Shown: positions 28,426-37,491 of the stretch, in pieces
Layout of the letters: each line of letters opens with the position of its first letter
Numbering within the stretch: the first letter of the stretch is position 1
Source of the DNA: Chromatiales bacterium
GTDB lineage: Bacteria; Pseudomonadota; Gammaproteobacteria; Chromatiales; Chromatiaceae
DNA: 64,000 nucleotides
Assembly: GCA_028280505.1 (NCBI GenBank)
Contig: JANQLO010000005.1
Coordinates: forward strand, 1-64,000
Direction: 5' to 3'
Position numbers and translations under genes: made by a program
Notes under the pieces: generated by a model
What the model saw: only the letters and a program-made list of their open reading frames with translations
Told to the model about the DNA's origin: nothing
The model's database searches: none

Positions 28426-29064
28426 ATGAAGCTGTTGATGGTTCTCTTGTTGCTTTTTTGGTCTGCCAACGTTTTGGCCGGACCTTCGGTCAAGGTTTTA
28501 GCGCTTTTTCCGGATAAGGCCATGCTCGAGATAGATGGCCAGCGTAAGGTGTTGGCGGCGGGTGCAACGGGCCCCGGTGGTGTGCGCCTGATCAGCGCGG
28601 ATTCTCGTGTCGCGGTGGTCGAGATAGACGGCCGGCGAGAAGAGTTGCAGTTGGGCTCGTCGGTTAGCGCGAGCTATCAACGGGTCGAGCGGCGGGAGAT
28701 ACGTATCCTGAAAGATCCGCGCGGCGGTTATTTCGTCGATGGTCTGATCAATGGCCAGCCGGTCCGGTTTTTGGTCGATACCGGTGCAACCAGTGTGGCA
28801 ATGAGTGAACGCCATGCCGCGAGTCTGGGGATTCCACATCGTGTGGAAGGCCGAAGAGTTGATGTAGGTACCGCGTCCGGCGTGGCGGGGGCCCATGCGG
28901 TCGTACTGAAATCGATGTCCATCGCCGGGCTCCGCGTGAACAATGTGGGTGCCGTGGTGATTGATGGCGACAGCCCCAGTGAGGTTCTGCTGGGAATGAA
29001 CGTCCTGACACGCTTTGAGATGGACCAGCGGGAGAACCTGCTGATCTTACGCACCAAGTTTTGA
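28426..29064 (+). CDS. Retropepsin-like aspartic protease (clan AA, TIGR02281-like)
   Basis: A 212-residue exported protein: signal peptide 1-18, an N-terminal beta-rich region with repeated VVEIDG-like strands, then a single retropepsin lobe with RFLVDTGATSVAMS (D118, DTGA) and a later VLLGMNVLTRFEM strand-helix. Single-lobe clan AA proteases work as dimers. The substrate is unknown, probably periplasmic. It sits after pgpA, on the opposite strand from folE2 (19 bp between stops). Confidence 0.85.
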   Translation: MKLLMVLLLLFWSANVLAGPSVKVLALFPDKAMLEIDGQRKVLAAGATGPGGVRLISADSRVAVVEIDGRREELQLGSSVSASYQRVERREIRILKDPRGGYFVDGLINGQPVRFLVDTGATSVAMSERHAASLGIPHRVEGRRVDVGTASGVAGAHAVVLKSMSIAGLRVNNVGAVVIDGDSPSEVLLGMNVLTRFEMDQRENLLILRTKF

Positions 29065-29083
29065 GATTTTCAGCGGCAGCCGC

Positions 29084-29926
29084 TTAGCGAGCCGCGTCCT
29101 CTTCTGCCTCTTTGTCTCGTTCGATCAGCGCGTAAGCCGAGTGATTATGGATCGATTCGAAGTTTTCGGCCTCGACCGTATAGGCGCAAATGCGATCGTC
29201 AGCATTCAGCCGGGCGGCTACATCGCGCACGGCGTCCTCAACGAATTTAGGGTTGTCATAGGCCTTCTCGGTAACGTATTTCTCGTCCGGCCGTTTGAGC
29301 AGGCCGTACAATTCACATGACGCCTCTTCTTCAACGAGCTCGATAAGCTCTTCGATCCAGACGAAACTGCAGGTGCGTACCGTCAGGGTGACGTGAGAAC
29401 GCTGATTATGCGCTCCCCGATCGGAAATCGACTTTGAACAAGGACAAAGGCTGGTCGTTGGGACCACCACTTTGATGAACATTTCGGGTTTGCCGCTCTT
29501 GACCTCGCCGATCAAGGTCACTTCGTAATCCAACAGGCTCTCGACGCCCGATATGGGTGCGCGTTTACTGATGAAATAGGGGAAGCTCATCTCGATGTGG
29601 CCACGCTCGGATTCGAGCCGTTCGACCATTTCACTGAGCATATCCTTGAACGAATCGACCGATATTTCACGTTCGTGGCCATTGAGGATCTCCACGAAAC
29701 GCGACATGTGCGTGCCTTTGAAATTGTGAGGCAGATACACGTACATGCTGAATGTGGCGACCGTATGTTGTTCGCCCTCGCTACGGTCTTGGACGCGCAC
29801 GGGATGGCGAATATCCTTGATTCCCACCTTGTTGATGGCGATGCGACGCGTGTCGGCGCTGCCCTGTACGTCTTCGATCTCAGTGCCGCCGGTCGGTTTA
29901 GGGCTTGCTACGGTTACGTGCTGCAT
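29084..29926 (-). CDS. folE2: GTP cyclohydrolase I type 2 (FolE2)
   Basis: A 280-residue enzyme forming dihydroneopterin triphosphate for folate. [12 protein letters not shown] carries the metal/active-site cysteine, with SHVTLTVRT and the C-terminal HNHSAYA. The type 2 enzyme can work without zinc, unlike FolE. The start at 29926 ([22 protein letters not shown]) gives the usual length; the frame is open 36 codons further up. No clear Zur box was seen upstream. Confidence 0.94.
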   Translation of the reverse strand: MQHVTVASPKPTGGTEIEDVQGSADTRRIAINKVGIKDIRHPVRVQDRSEGEQHTVATFSMYVYLPHNFKGTHMSRFVEILNGHEREISVDSFKDMLSEMVERLESERGHIEMSFPYFISKRAPISGVESLLDYEVTLIGEVKSGKPEMFIKVVVPTTSLCPCSKSISDRGAHNQRSHVTLTVRTCSFVWIEELIELVEEEASCELYGLLKRPDEKYVTEKAYDNPKFVEDAVRDVAARLNADDRICAYTVEAENFESIHNHSAYALIERDKEAEEDAAR

Positions 29927-30120
29927 AAAAGGGACTTTGCCCAACCTCTGCCTATAGTCGAGTGAATTACTCGGAATTATATCGGTTCCCCAGATACCGG
30001 CAAACACCGGAAAAACTGTGGCGGAGCCGCCCATTATCGCGCTAAGTATCGGCCAGCGCTATCAATTTGTCCTGCCGAGGCAGAAACAAGGTTTATTTTC
30101 GGGACAATGGAAGGCCTGCG

Positions 30121-31023
30121 TTAGTGCTTGCGTCTCACAATGTAGTTGGCGAGTTGGCGCATGGGCTCTGCCGCTTCGCCGAGCGGTTCGAGGCTGTCTA
30201 AGGCCTCAGCGGTAAGGCGGCGCGCCATGTCTCGCGCCGCATCGAGGCCGATCAGTGCCGGGTAGGTCGCCTTGTGGGTGGCCGCGTCCTTACCTTTGGT
30301 TTTGCCGAGTTCGGCCGTGCTTCCTTCTACGTCCAGGACGTCGTCGTGAACCTGGAATGCCAGCCCGATGCATTTGGCATAGCGTTCCAATCGAGGCAGC
30401 CGTTCGTCGTCTGCCGCACCGGCCGCAAGTGCTGCGAGGCGCACACTGGCGAGGATCAGTGCGCCGGTTTTATGAATATGTAGATTTTCCAAGCGGGCGA
30501 GGTCGATATCCTGACCGGTTGCCTCCATGTCAAGGGCCTGACCGCCTGCCATACCGCGTGAGCCGCTCGCCTGTGCCAACACGTCGACCATACGCAGCCG
30601 GTCGGCAGCGGCTATGCAGAGGTCGTCGGCTTCGCACAAAAGGCGGAAAGCCAGAGTCTGCAGTGCATCGCCGGCAAGAATCGCCGTGGCCTCGTCGAAG
30701 GCGACATGACAGGTTGGACGGCCACGGCGTAGCTGGTCGTCGTCCATTGCCGGCAAGTCGTCGTGGACCAGCGAATAGGCGTGGATGAGTTCGACGGCGC
30801 AGGCGGCGGCATCCAAACACGCCGGCTCGACCCCGAGCGCCCGACCCGTGGCATAGACCAATACCGGGCGTACCCGTTTGCCTTCGCCGAGTGCGGCATA
30901 ACGCATTGCGGCATGCAGGCGTCTCGGTTGGGTGGTTTCAACCGGCAACCAGTGGTCCAGCGCCTGCTCGACACGTACCCGACAATCGCCGAGGAAGACT
31001 TGGAACGCCGGATCAAGCGTCAT
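30121..31023 (-). CDS. ispA: Farnesyl diphosphate synthase
   Basis: A 300-residue isoprenyl synthase with the first aspartate motif [20 protein letters not shown] and second [10 protein letters not shown], plus KTGAL and GLAFQVHDD. It makes FPP from IPP and DMAPP for ubiquinone and undecaprenyl lipids. It overlaps xseB (its start lies inside the xseB 3' end), the usual xseB-ispA pair; the dxs gene that often follows is missing here. Confidence 0.95.
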   Translation of the reverse strand: MTLDPAFQVFLGDCRVRVEQALDHWLPVETTQPRRLHAAMRYAALGEGKRVRPVLVYATGRALGVEPACLDAAACAVELIHAYSLVHDDLPAMDDDQLRRGRPTCHVAFDEATAILAGDALQTLAFRLLCEADDLCIAAADRLRMVDVLAQASGSRGMAGGQALDMEATGQDIDLARLENLHIHKTGALILASVRLAALAAGAADDERLPRLERYAKCIGLAFQVHDDVLDVEGSTAELGKTKGKDAATHKATYPALIGLDAARDMARRLTAEALDSLEPLGEAAEPMRQLANYIVRRKH

Positions 31024-31252
31024 CGTCGAAGGGCTCGGCGGGGGCGTCGGCGGTTTTGGCAGTTAGGATTTCGACCTTTTGTTCGGCGGCCTGCAACGCC
31101 TGCTGGCATTGTTTGGTGAGGGCGATACCGCGTTCGAATGCGCCGAGCGACTGTTCCAGGCTCATTTCACCGCCTTCCATCTGCTCGACCAGCGCTTCGA
31201 GCTCGCTAAGGGCGTCTTCGAACGATATGGGGTCGGTCTTTTTCTTACTCAT
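31013..31252 (-). CDS. xseB: Exodeoxyribonuclease VII small subunit
   Basis: A 79-residue subunit: [54 protein letters not shown] is the family signature, an antiparallel helical hairpin. It pairs with XseA in exonuclease VII. It is the first gene of the xseB-ispA unit. Confidence 0.95.
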   Translation of the reverse strand: MSKKKTDPISFEDALSELEALVEQMEGGEMSLEQSLGAFERGIALTKQCQQALQAAEQKVEILTAKTADAPAEPFDDDA

Positions 31253-31356
31253 AAAGGGCTTCCAGTTCGGTGGGCTAAGCTACCGTACCCGTGTGATGTC
31301 GTAAACCACCGCGGTGATGATGTGGACTGACGCAGTCCGCGGTAAACTAGCGTGCC

Positions 31357-31959
31357 ATGTACAGATCGCGCGATTTTTCATTGTTTCGACATAGCCTGCG
31401 CTGCTTGGTGCTTTGTGGCCTGTTGTCCGTTCCGGCCATGGCACGCGATGCCGATCCTTATTACGAGCATCGTGACGAAGTGGATCGAGGGGAGTTCCAG
31501 TACGACGACAGCGAGGATATTCCCTGGATCGAGAATGAGACCGAGGTACTGGCGGTACCGGAGGAAGACGACCTGGTCGAACTCGACATTGACTCGATAC
31601 CGTCGGGGCTGCACTTGTCGGTCGATATGTCGCGAATCACAGTGGGCGAGAAGGACCGGGTGGTGCGTTTATGGTTGTGGGTACGCAGCGATCAGGGCGC
31701 CGAGAATGGCAGCTTCGAAGGTTATCGTTGCGAAACCCGCGAATACAAAGTTTACGCTTATGCCAACCCTAAGCGTTCGCCTCCTGTCAGCAAGGCCAAG
31801 CGGCCGCGTTGGTTGTCGGCGCAATCGGGCCTGAGACGTAACTATAGGGCCGAGTTGTTGCAGGACTACTTCTGCGGTATCCGCGGTACGCGCAAACCGG
31901 ATGAAATCGTTCAGGCGATGACCGGTACCTTCGAGCGCGAAACCTTCATGTCTCACTGA
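31357..31959 (+). CDS. CNP1-like family exported protein
   Basis: A 200-residue protein with a signal peptide (about 1-30) and a conserved core: IPSGLHLSVDMSRITVGEKDRVVRLWLWVRSDQGAENGSFEGYRCETREYKVYAYANP. This matches the CNP1-like family, found in beta- and gammaproteobacteria. Three cysteines lie in the mature part (C124, C173 among them), suggesting a disulfide. Function is not established. It precedes parE by 26 bp, so the two may be co-transcribed. Confidence 0.78.
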   Translation: MYRSRDFSLFRHSLRCLVLCGLLSVPAMARDADPYYEHRDEVDRGEFQYDDSEDIPWIENETEVLAVPEEDDLVELDIDSIPSGLHLSVDMSRITVGEKDRVVRLWLWVRSDQGAENGSFEGYRCETREYKVYAYANPKRSPPVSKAKRPRWLSAQSGLRRNYRAELLQDYFCGIRGTRKPDEIVQAMTGTFERETFMSH

Positions 31960-31985
31960 CAGCAGTCACGGGTTCACGATCAGTT

Positions 31986-33872
31986 ATGAGTGCCTACGAT
32001 GCCTCTGCGATAGAGGTTCTGAGCGGTTTGGAGCCGGTACGCAAGCGCCCCGGCATGTACACCGACACCAGTCGTCCGAATCATCTCGCCCAGGAGGTCG
32101 TCGATAACAGCGTCGACGAAGCGATCGCCGGATTCGCAACCCGTATCGACGTCCGCTTGTTCAAAGACGGGTCGGTGGAAGTGACTGACGACGGTCGCGG
32201 CATGCCGGTCGATATTCACCCCGGGCAGGGTATCCCCGGTGTCGAGGTAATTCTGACCAAGTTACATGCCGGCGGTAAGTTTTCGAACAAAAGCTATCAG
32301 TTCTCCGGTGGTTTGCACGGCGTGGGTGTTTCGGTCGTCAATGCACTGTCCAAGCATCTCGAGGTTTGGGTCAAGCGCGGCGGCTTGGAGTACAACATGG
32401 CCTTCGCGAATGGTGAAAAGGTCTCCGAGCTGGAAAAAGTCGGCAAGGTCGGAAGGACCAATACGGGCACTCGGGTACACTTCTGGCCGGACCCCGACTT
32501 CTTCGATTCACCAAAGTTCAGCGTTCGTCAGCTACGGCATTTGCTGCGAGCCAAGGCAGTGCTGTGCCCCGGGTTGACCATCCGTTTTTTCCGTGAGGGG
32601 GAGGATGATCACGACGAGTGGTGTTATCACGATGGCTTGCGCGATTATCTCGTGGATGCATTGGAGGGCGCCGCGTGCCTGCCCGAAGAACCTTTCGTTG
32701 GCAGTACCAGCGGCAACGACGAAGCCGCCGATTGGGCATTGGTGTGGTTGCCCGAAGGGGGTGAGGCGGTCACCGAGAGCTATGTCAATCTGATTCCAAC
32801 CGCGCAAGGCGGCACCCACGTCAACGGTTTACGCACCGGACTGACGGAGGCGGTGCGTGAATTTTGTGAGTTCCGAAATCTATTGCCTCGCGGCGTGAAA
32901 CTGGCACCGGACGATGTCTGGAATCAGGTCAGCTATGTGCTTTCGGTCAAACTGCACGATCCGCAGTTTTCGGGCCAGACGAAAGAAAGGCTTTCGTCGC
33001 GTGAATGTGCGCCTTTTGTCACGGGGGTGGTTAAGGACGCCTTTGGGTTATGGCTGAATCAGCATACGGACGCGGGCGAGCGCATCGCCGAGTTGGCGAT
33101 CAATGCCGCACAGGCGCGCCAGCGTGCGGGGCGCAAGGTCGTGCGCAAGAAGGTCACGCAGGGGCCGGCGCTGCCAGGAAAGTTGGCGGACTGTTTATCC
33201 GATGATCCAACGCGCACAGAACTTTTTCTGGTCGAAGGCGATTCGGCCGGCGGTTCGGCCAAACAGGCACGCGACCGCAATTTTCAGGCGGTGATGCCTT
33301 TGCGAGGCAAGATCCTCAATACCTGGGAGGTGGACTCGACCGAAGTGCTGGTTTCACAAGAGGTGCACGACATCTCGATTGCAATCGGCGTCGAGCCGGG
33401 GAGTGACGATCTGGCGAAATTACGCTTCGGCAAAATCTGTATCTTGGCCGACGCCGACTCCGATGGCGCGCACATTGCCACTTTGTTGTGTGCGCTGTTT
33501 GTGCGTCATTTTCGCGCCCTGGTATTGGGTGGGCATGTTTATGTCGCCATGCCGCCGTTGTTTCGGATCGATGTTGGCAAACAGGTGTTCTACGCGCTGG
33601 ATGAGCATGAACGCCAGGGGGTATTGGACCGCGTCGCCGCAGAAAAACTCAAGGGCAAGGTCAATATTCAGCGGTTCAAAGGGCTGGGCGAAATGAACCC
33701 CGCCCAACTTCGTGAGACCACGATTCATCCGGATACGCGGCGTTTGGTGCAATTGGTGATCGAGCATGGCGATGACACCAATCGGGTCATGGACATGCTG
33801 CTGGCAAAGAAACGGTCGGCTGACCGTAAATCCTGGCTACAAGAACGCGGCGATCTTGCCGATATTCCTTGA
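31986..33872 (+). CDS. parE: DNA topoisomerase IV subunit B
   Basis: A 628-residue GHKL-ATPase/Toprim subunit: GLEPVRKRPGMYTDTSRPNHLAQEVVDNSVDEAIAG (ATP site), DDGRGMPVD, LHGVGVSVVNALS, then the Toprim LVEGDSAGGSAKQARDRNFQAVMPLRGKILN and DADSDGAHI, with a QRFKGLGEM motif. It decatenates chromosomes together with ParC at 45417-47672, which is encoded about 11.5 kb downstream. Confidence 0.97.
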   Translation: MSAYDASAIEVLSGLEPVRKRPGMYTDTSRPNHLAQEVVDNSVDEAIAGFATRIDVRLFKDGSVEVTDDGRGMPVDIHPGQGIPGVEVILTKLHAGGKFSNKSYQFSGGLHGVGVSVVNALSKHLEVWVKRGGLEYNMAFANGEKVSELEKVGKVGRTNTGTRVHFWPDPDFFDSPKFSVRQLRHLLRAKAVLCPGLTIRFFREGEDDHDEWCYHDGLRDYLVDALEGAACLPEEPFVGSTSGNDEAADWALVWLPEGGEAVTESYVNLIPTAQGGTHVNGLRTGLTEAVREFCEFRNLLPRGVKLAPDDVWNQVSYVLSVKLHDPQFSGQTKERLSSRECAPFVTGVVKDAFGLWLNQHTDAGERIAELAINAAQARQRAGRKVVRKKVTQGPALPGKLADCLSDDPTRTELFLVEGDSAGGSAKQARDRNFQAVMPLRGKILNTWEVDSTEVLVSQEVHDISIAIGVEPGSDDLAKLRFGKICILADADSDGAHIATLLCALFVRHFRALVLGGHVYVAMPPLFRIDVGKQVFYALDEHERQGVLDRVAAEKLKGKVNIQRFKGLGEMNPAQLRETTIHPDTRRLVQLVIEHGDDTNRVMDMLLAKKRSADRKSWLQERGDLADIP

Positions 33873-33964
33873 TCGGCCGCAAGAAAAAACTGTCCCGAAC
33901 TACACTTTTTCAATCAGTGTTCGCTAATATTGCGACGCCTATCGGCTTCATCTCGGGTTCTGGC

Positions 33965-35020
33965 ATGATGTTTTACTGGATACGAATTGTTACTTTGATA
34001 ACAGTCGCTTGGTTGGGCGTTGCATTCAACATTGCCGCGGCACCGGACGGACAGGCGTTGTATGTCGAGCATTGCAGCGCCTGCCATCGCATGCAAGGCC
34101 AGGGTGGTATCGGCCTACCGCTGGTGAATACGAAACTCGCGGACGTATCCGACGATTATCTACGCAAGACCATTCGCATCGGCCGACCGGGGCGGGTGAT
34201 GCCTGGATTTCAACGTCTCAGCGACGCGCAGGTGGATGCGGTCGTGAAGTTTCTTAGGGAACGTTCCGGTACCGTCGAGAGTGTGTTCGGTGACGAACCG
34301 ATCGCCGGCGATCCGGTCAAGGGCGAGGTGCTTTATCAAGAGCACTGCATCAGATGCCATGGCGCGGACGGTAGTGGCGAAGGCAAGGGTACCGGGGTAA
34401 CGCTGTCGAGGGAACGTAGCTTTCTGGTGATGCCGGCGTCGATCTCCAATAAAGGCTTCCTGGCTTCGGCGCCCGATCAGATGATCCGCCGCGTGATCGA
34501 GGTGGGGCGAAAATCCTCTGGCATGCCGGCTTCGAAAGGCAAGCTCAGCGACGCCGAAATTGACGATCTCGTGTCCTATGTACGTTCATTCGAGGGATAT
34601 GCGCACGAAGATCGTTCACTCGAGGAAGACGAGAAACCGACCCACGTATATGAATCGCCCTACGATTTCGACACGACGGTCGACAATGTCAAAGCAGCGT
34701 TGACCGGGGCGAATTTCCGTATCTTTCCCGATCGTCTTTTGGAACAGGGTCTGATAGACGAATTCAGCGTGAACACCCGACAGATCGGTGTGCGTTTTTG
34801 CAATTTCAACGTTCTGTACGGCATGTTGAAAATAGAACCCAGGCTCGGTGTGGTGTTGCCCTGTCGGATCACTATCCTGGAACGTGAAGATGGTCAGGTG
34901 CTTTTGGTGGTACCTAATCTGCGTGTGGTGTCACGCTGGTTCAACAACGATGAATTGGTCGGTCTCTGGGATCGGATAGAGCAGACCTTTATCGATATCA
35001 TCGATGAGGTGACGCTATGA
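33965..35020 (+). CDS. Diheme cytochrome c fused to a DUF302 domain
   Basis: A 351-residue exported protein: signal peptide 1-26 (from MFYWIRIVTLITVAWLGVA), cytochrome c domain 1 with CSACH (37-41) and an axial-candidate Met in GRVMPGF (M79), domain 2 with CIRCH (128-132) and SSGMPAS (M187), then a DUF302 domain (231-351, FDTTVDNVKAALTGANFRIF, LPCRITIL). The hemes suggest electron transfer in the periplasm; DUF302 has no assigned activity. The start at 33965 is picked because it begins a signal peptide; the frame continues upstream to 33869. A second DUF302 gene follows with a 4-bp overlap. Confidence 0.88.
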   Translation: MMFYWIRIVTLITVAWLGVAFNIAAAPDGQALYVEHCSACHRMQGQGGIGLPLVNTKLADVSDDYLRKTIRIGRPGRVMPGFQRLSDAQVDAVVKFLRERSGTVESVFGDEPIAGDPVKGEVLYQEHCIRCHGADGSGEGKGTGVTLSRERSFLVMPASISNKGFLASAPDQMIRRVIEVGRKSSGMPASKGKLSDAEIDDLVSYVRSFEGYAHEDRSLEEDEKPTHVYESPYDFDTTVDNVKAALTGANFRIFPDRLLEQGLIDEFSVNTRQIGVRFCNFNVLYGMLKIEPRLGVVLPCRITILEREDGQVLLVVPNLRVVSRWFNNDELVGLWDRIEQTFIDIIDEVTL

Positions 35021-35499
35021 GCTGTCGATCCCTGCGACTGATGTCGCTCGCATGCGTGTTGCTGCTGAGTCCGTTGTCAATTGCGGACAATATGATCATG
35101 GGGCGCATTCCGCTGCGTGCCGAAATCGTTTTGGAATATGTGCAGAGCAGCATTGAAGAGCATGGCTACACCATTGCGCATCTTCAACTGTGTGACGGCG
35201 GTATGACCGATTTCGGCTATAAGTCCGATCTCTATCGCGTGGTCTTCTTCGGCAAGATCGACGAGGTGCGATGGATCAGCAGGGACTATCCGGAACTGGT
35301 TTCCTATCTGCCTTTAAAAATCGCCGTCATTGCCGAAAAAGATGAGACCCTGCTCACGGTTTTGAACCCGGAGGCCTTGGTGCCGTTCTTTGCCGACGAG
35401 GCGATCCAGATTCAACTCGGTCGCTGGCAGAGCGACCTGGAGAGCATCTTCAGTGACGTCCGCCGTCAGACGGCAAGCCACGGAACACCTCGGTCCTGA
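35017..35499 (+). CDS. Exported DUF302 family protein
   Basis: A 160-residue protein with a signal peptide (1-23, cleaving near SIADN) and a single DUF302 domain (about 33-150; LRAEIVLEYVQSSIEEHGYTIAHLQLCDGG, YLPLKIAVIAEKDETLLTVLNPEAL). It overlaps the cytochrome gene by 4 bp (ATGA) and shares its DUF302 fold, so the pair probably acts together in the periplasm. No catalytic motif is recognised. Confidence 0.8.
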   Translation: MSCRSLRLMSLACVLLLSPLSIADNMIMGRIPLRAEIVLEYVQSSIEEHGYTIAHLQLCDGGMTDFGYKSDLYRVVFFGKIDEVRWISRDYPELVSYLPLKIAVIAEKDETLLTVLNPEALVPFFADEAIQIQLGRWQSDLESIFSDVRRQTASHGTPRS

Positions 35500-35855
35500 G
35501 GTTTTGGGCGTTAACGTTGCTAACACCGTGCTCTCGGGCTCGCTTATCTGCCGAAGGTCGATGATGGAATACAAACGGCTACGTTTCGTCAACCCCGTGC
35601 CATGTTTTGTAATGATGCGATGAGCGAATGTCCGGGCAAATATCTCGATGTACTGCGTGTCCTTTCTATCGGGCCGCCTGTTGCTGTTCTATACGAATCA
35701 CCTAAACTTAATCGGTTGATATCAAAATCATTTGTCCTTGGAGAGCCAGTTCAGTGTCGAGTCAACAATCGAATGTCGGAAAAATCGTCGTTGGCTGGAC
35801 TGCACTCGGTGGGCGGTAGCTTAGACTTGGTTCGGGTAACAAGCTGATTAATCCC
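35500..35855. other. Intergenic region, no gene recognised
   Basis: This 356-bp stretch is AT-richer than its surroundings around 35680-35760 and holds the 10-bp palindrome TTGATATCAA near 35715. A possible 81-codon frame at 35602-35847 lacks a start context and family features. It most likely carries the promoter of the PBP/porin/GGDEF-EAL operon. Confidence 0.5.
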
Positions 35856-36284
35856 GTGCGTCCGTCGTTTTTGCCCCGTCGACGTTGGTGGCTGTTGTTC
35901 TTGTTGTGTGTTTCCATAGCCCGAGCCGATCAGGCGCTCGTCGCACACCCGGAGGTTGTAAAGCGTGAGCTATCGCTCAACACCGCCCGGTTGATGTTCA
36001 GCATGCAAATGCCGCAATGGCCGAATGGTGCACCGGTACGTGTCTTCGTGTTGCCGGACGACCATCAGCGTCACCGGGATTTCGCCAAAAATCTTTTGAA
36101 CCTTTACCCCCGGCAGTTGCGGCGGGTTTGGGATCGGCAGCTTTACTCCGGAACGGGGCAGCCGCCGGAAACTGTCAGCAGTGAAGCTGAAATGCGTCAG
36201 AAAGTAGCCGCTACGCCGGGTGCCGTAGGTTATCTATCGAGAGAGGAAATCGATGATTCGGTTCAAGTCCTCAGTATTCGTTGA
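35856..36284 (+). CDS. Small exported PBP-like (PstS-related) protein
   Basis: A 142-residue protein with a short basic N-terminus and signal peptide (RRWWLLFLLCVSIARA) followed by one lobe of a substrate-binding-protein fold: ELSLNTARLMFSMQMPQWPNGAPVRVFVLPDDHQRHRDFAKN and a closing VAATPGAVGYLSREEI, typical of small phosphate-ABC-like binding proteins. It starts with GTG. The downstream porin gene begins inside it (32-bp overlap). Confidence 0.72.
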   Translation: MRPSFLPRRRWWLLFLLCVSIARADQALVAHPEVVKRELSLNTARLMFSMQMPQWPNGAPVRVFVLPDDHQRHRDFAKNLLNLYPRQLRRVWDRQLYSGTGQPPETVSSEAEMRQKVAATPGAVGYLSREEIDDSVQVLSIR

Positions 36285-37479
36285 ACGCGTCATGCGGCGG
36301 ATACGCGTGATCGCCGCCGCACTGTTGTGCGCCTTGCCACTGGAAGGTGTGGCAGCCGGGTTCGGCAATGATCTGCAGATTCACGGATTTGTCACCCAAG
36401 GTTACGTGAACACCAGCGACAACAACTTTTTCGGCGATAGCGAAGATGGCAGTTTCGATTTCACCGAGATTGGCGTAAACGCATCGTACAAAGTGACGCC
36501 GTCGATATTGGTTTCGGGTCAGGTGTTGTCGCGCCGTGCCGGCGAGATGGATGACGGCGCACCTTCGATTGATTTTGCCTTGGTCGATTGGAATGTCTTT
36601 AGTGACGAGCATTTGGCCTGGGGGTTCAAGATCGGACGTGTCAAGAATCCGTTGGGTCTTTATAACGATACGCGTGACGTTGCCTTTACCCGACCGAGTA
36701 TCTTTCTGCCGGAACAGATTTACTTCGATCGTGTGCGTGATTTGTTGCATTCTTCGGACAGCGTGCATGTCTATGCACGGCGTTACTCCGACTTTGGAAC
36801 CTGGGATTTCGACTTCGGCGTTGGTGTCGGGACGGTAGACAAGAACGTCGAAATTGCGTTTCTCAGCAGGGATTTTGGCGGTGAGTTGGATACGGATGGG
36901 TTGGCCTATGTCGGGCGTATCGGGTTTGAGACCGCGGATGGTGTTTGGCGTTTTGCACTGAGTGGCGCACATGTCGGTCTCGCATTCGACGGGGTTGCGA
37001 CGGACCCCTTAGGTGACGGCGATATCGAGGTTGGATTTTTGGCTGCTTCGGCACAATATAATGCCGAACGCTGGAGTTTGACGGCGGAATACATTGAGGA
37101 GCCGGTCGAGTTTTCTGATTTTGGTACTCCGTTGGATGTAAACGATGCGACGGCGCAGGGATACTATCTTCAAGGAAGTTATCTATTGCGCAATGATCTG
37201 GAACTGTTGGTGCGATATGCAGAAGGTTTTGCGGAAAAGGACGATCGTAGTGGGGCTGAACGTTCCGCGCTGACCGGTGGGCGCGCACCGCGTCATAGTT
37301 TTTTCGGCAAGGACTGGATGCTTGGGGTGCGCTGGGATGTCACACCAAGCTTCATGTTACGTGCCGAGTATCAATGGAATACTGGTACGAGGAATTTGTC
37401 TTTGCGTGAAAATCCAAATCCCATGGCTGCGGAGAAGGACTGGGAAATGTTCTCTTTGCTGGGCTCTTATCGCTTCTGA
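36253..37479 (+). CDS. Outer membrane porin-like beta-barrel protein
   Basis: A 408-residue protein with an unusually long signal peptide n-region followed by RRIRVIAAALLCALPLEGVAA, then many alternating amphipathic strands (LQIHGFVTQGYVNTSDNN, FGVGVGTVDKN, LRAEYQWNTGTRNL) and a terminal aromatic F (LLGSYRF), the OMP sorting end. The start at 36253 is preceded by GAGAGGAAATCG, a full Shine-Dalgarno, so the overlap with the preceding gene is real. Substrate unknown. Confidence 0.85.
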   Translation: MIRFKSSVFVERVMRRIRVIAAALLCALPLEGVAAGFGNDLQIHGFVTQGYVNTSDNNFFGDSEDGSFDFTEIGVNASYKVTPSILVSGQVLSRRAGEMDDGAPSIDFALVDWNVFSDEHLAWGFKIGRVKNPLGLYNDTRDVAFTRPSIFLPEQIYFDRVRDLLHSSDSVHVYARRYSDFGTWDFDFGVGVGTVDKNVEIAFLSRDFGGELDTDGLAYVGRIGFETADGVWRFALSGAHVGLAFDGVATDPLGDGDIEVGFLAASAQYNAERWSLTAEYIEEPVEFSDFGTPLDVNDATAQGYYLQGSYLLRNDLELLVRYAEGFAEKDDRSGAERSALTGGRAPRHSFFGKDWMLGVRWDVTPSFMLRAEYQWNTGTRNLSLRENPNPMAAEKDWEMFSLLGSYRF

Positions 37480-37491
37480 TGGTGGCTTTGG

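Noticed and set aside
35602..35847. 81-codon frame in the gap before the PBP-like gene
   Set aside because: No start context, no signal or domain, and it lies in an AT-rich promoter-like stretch.
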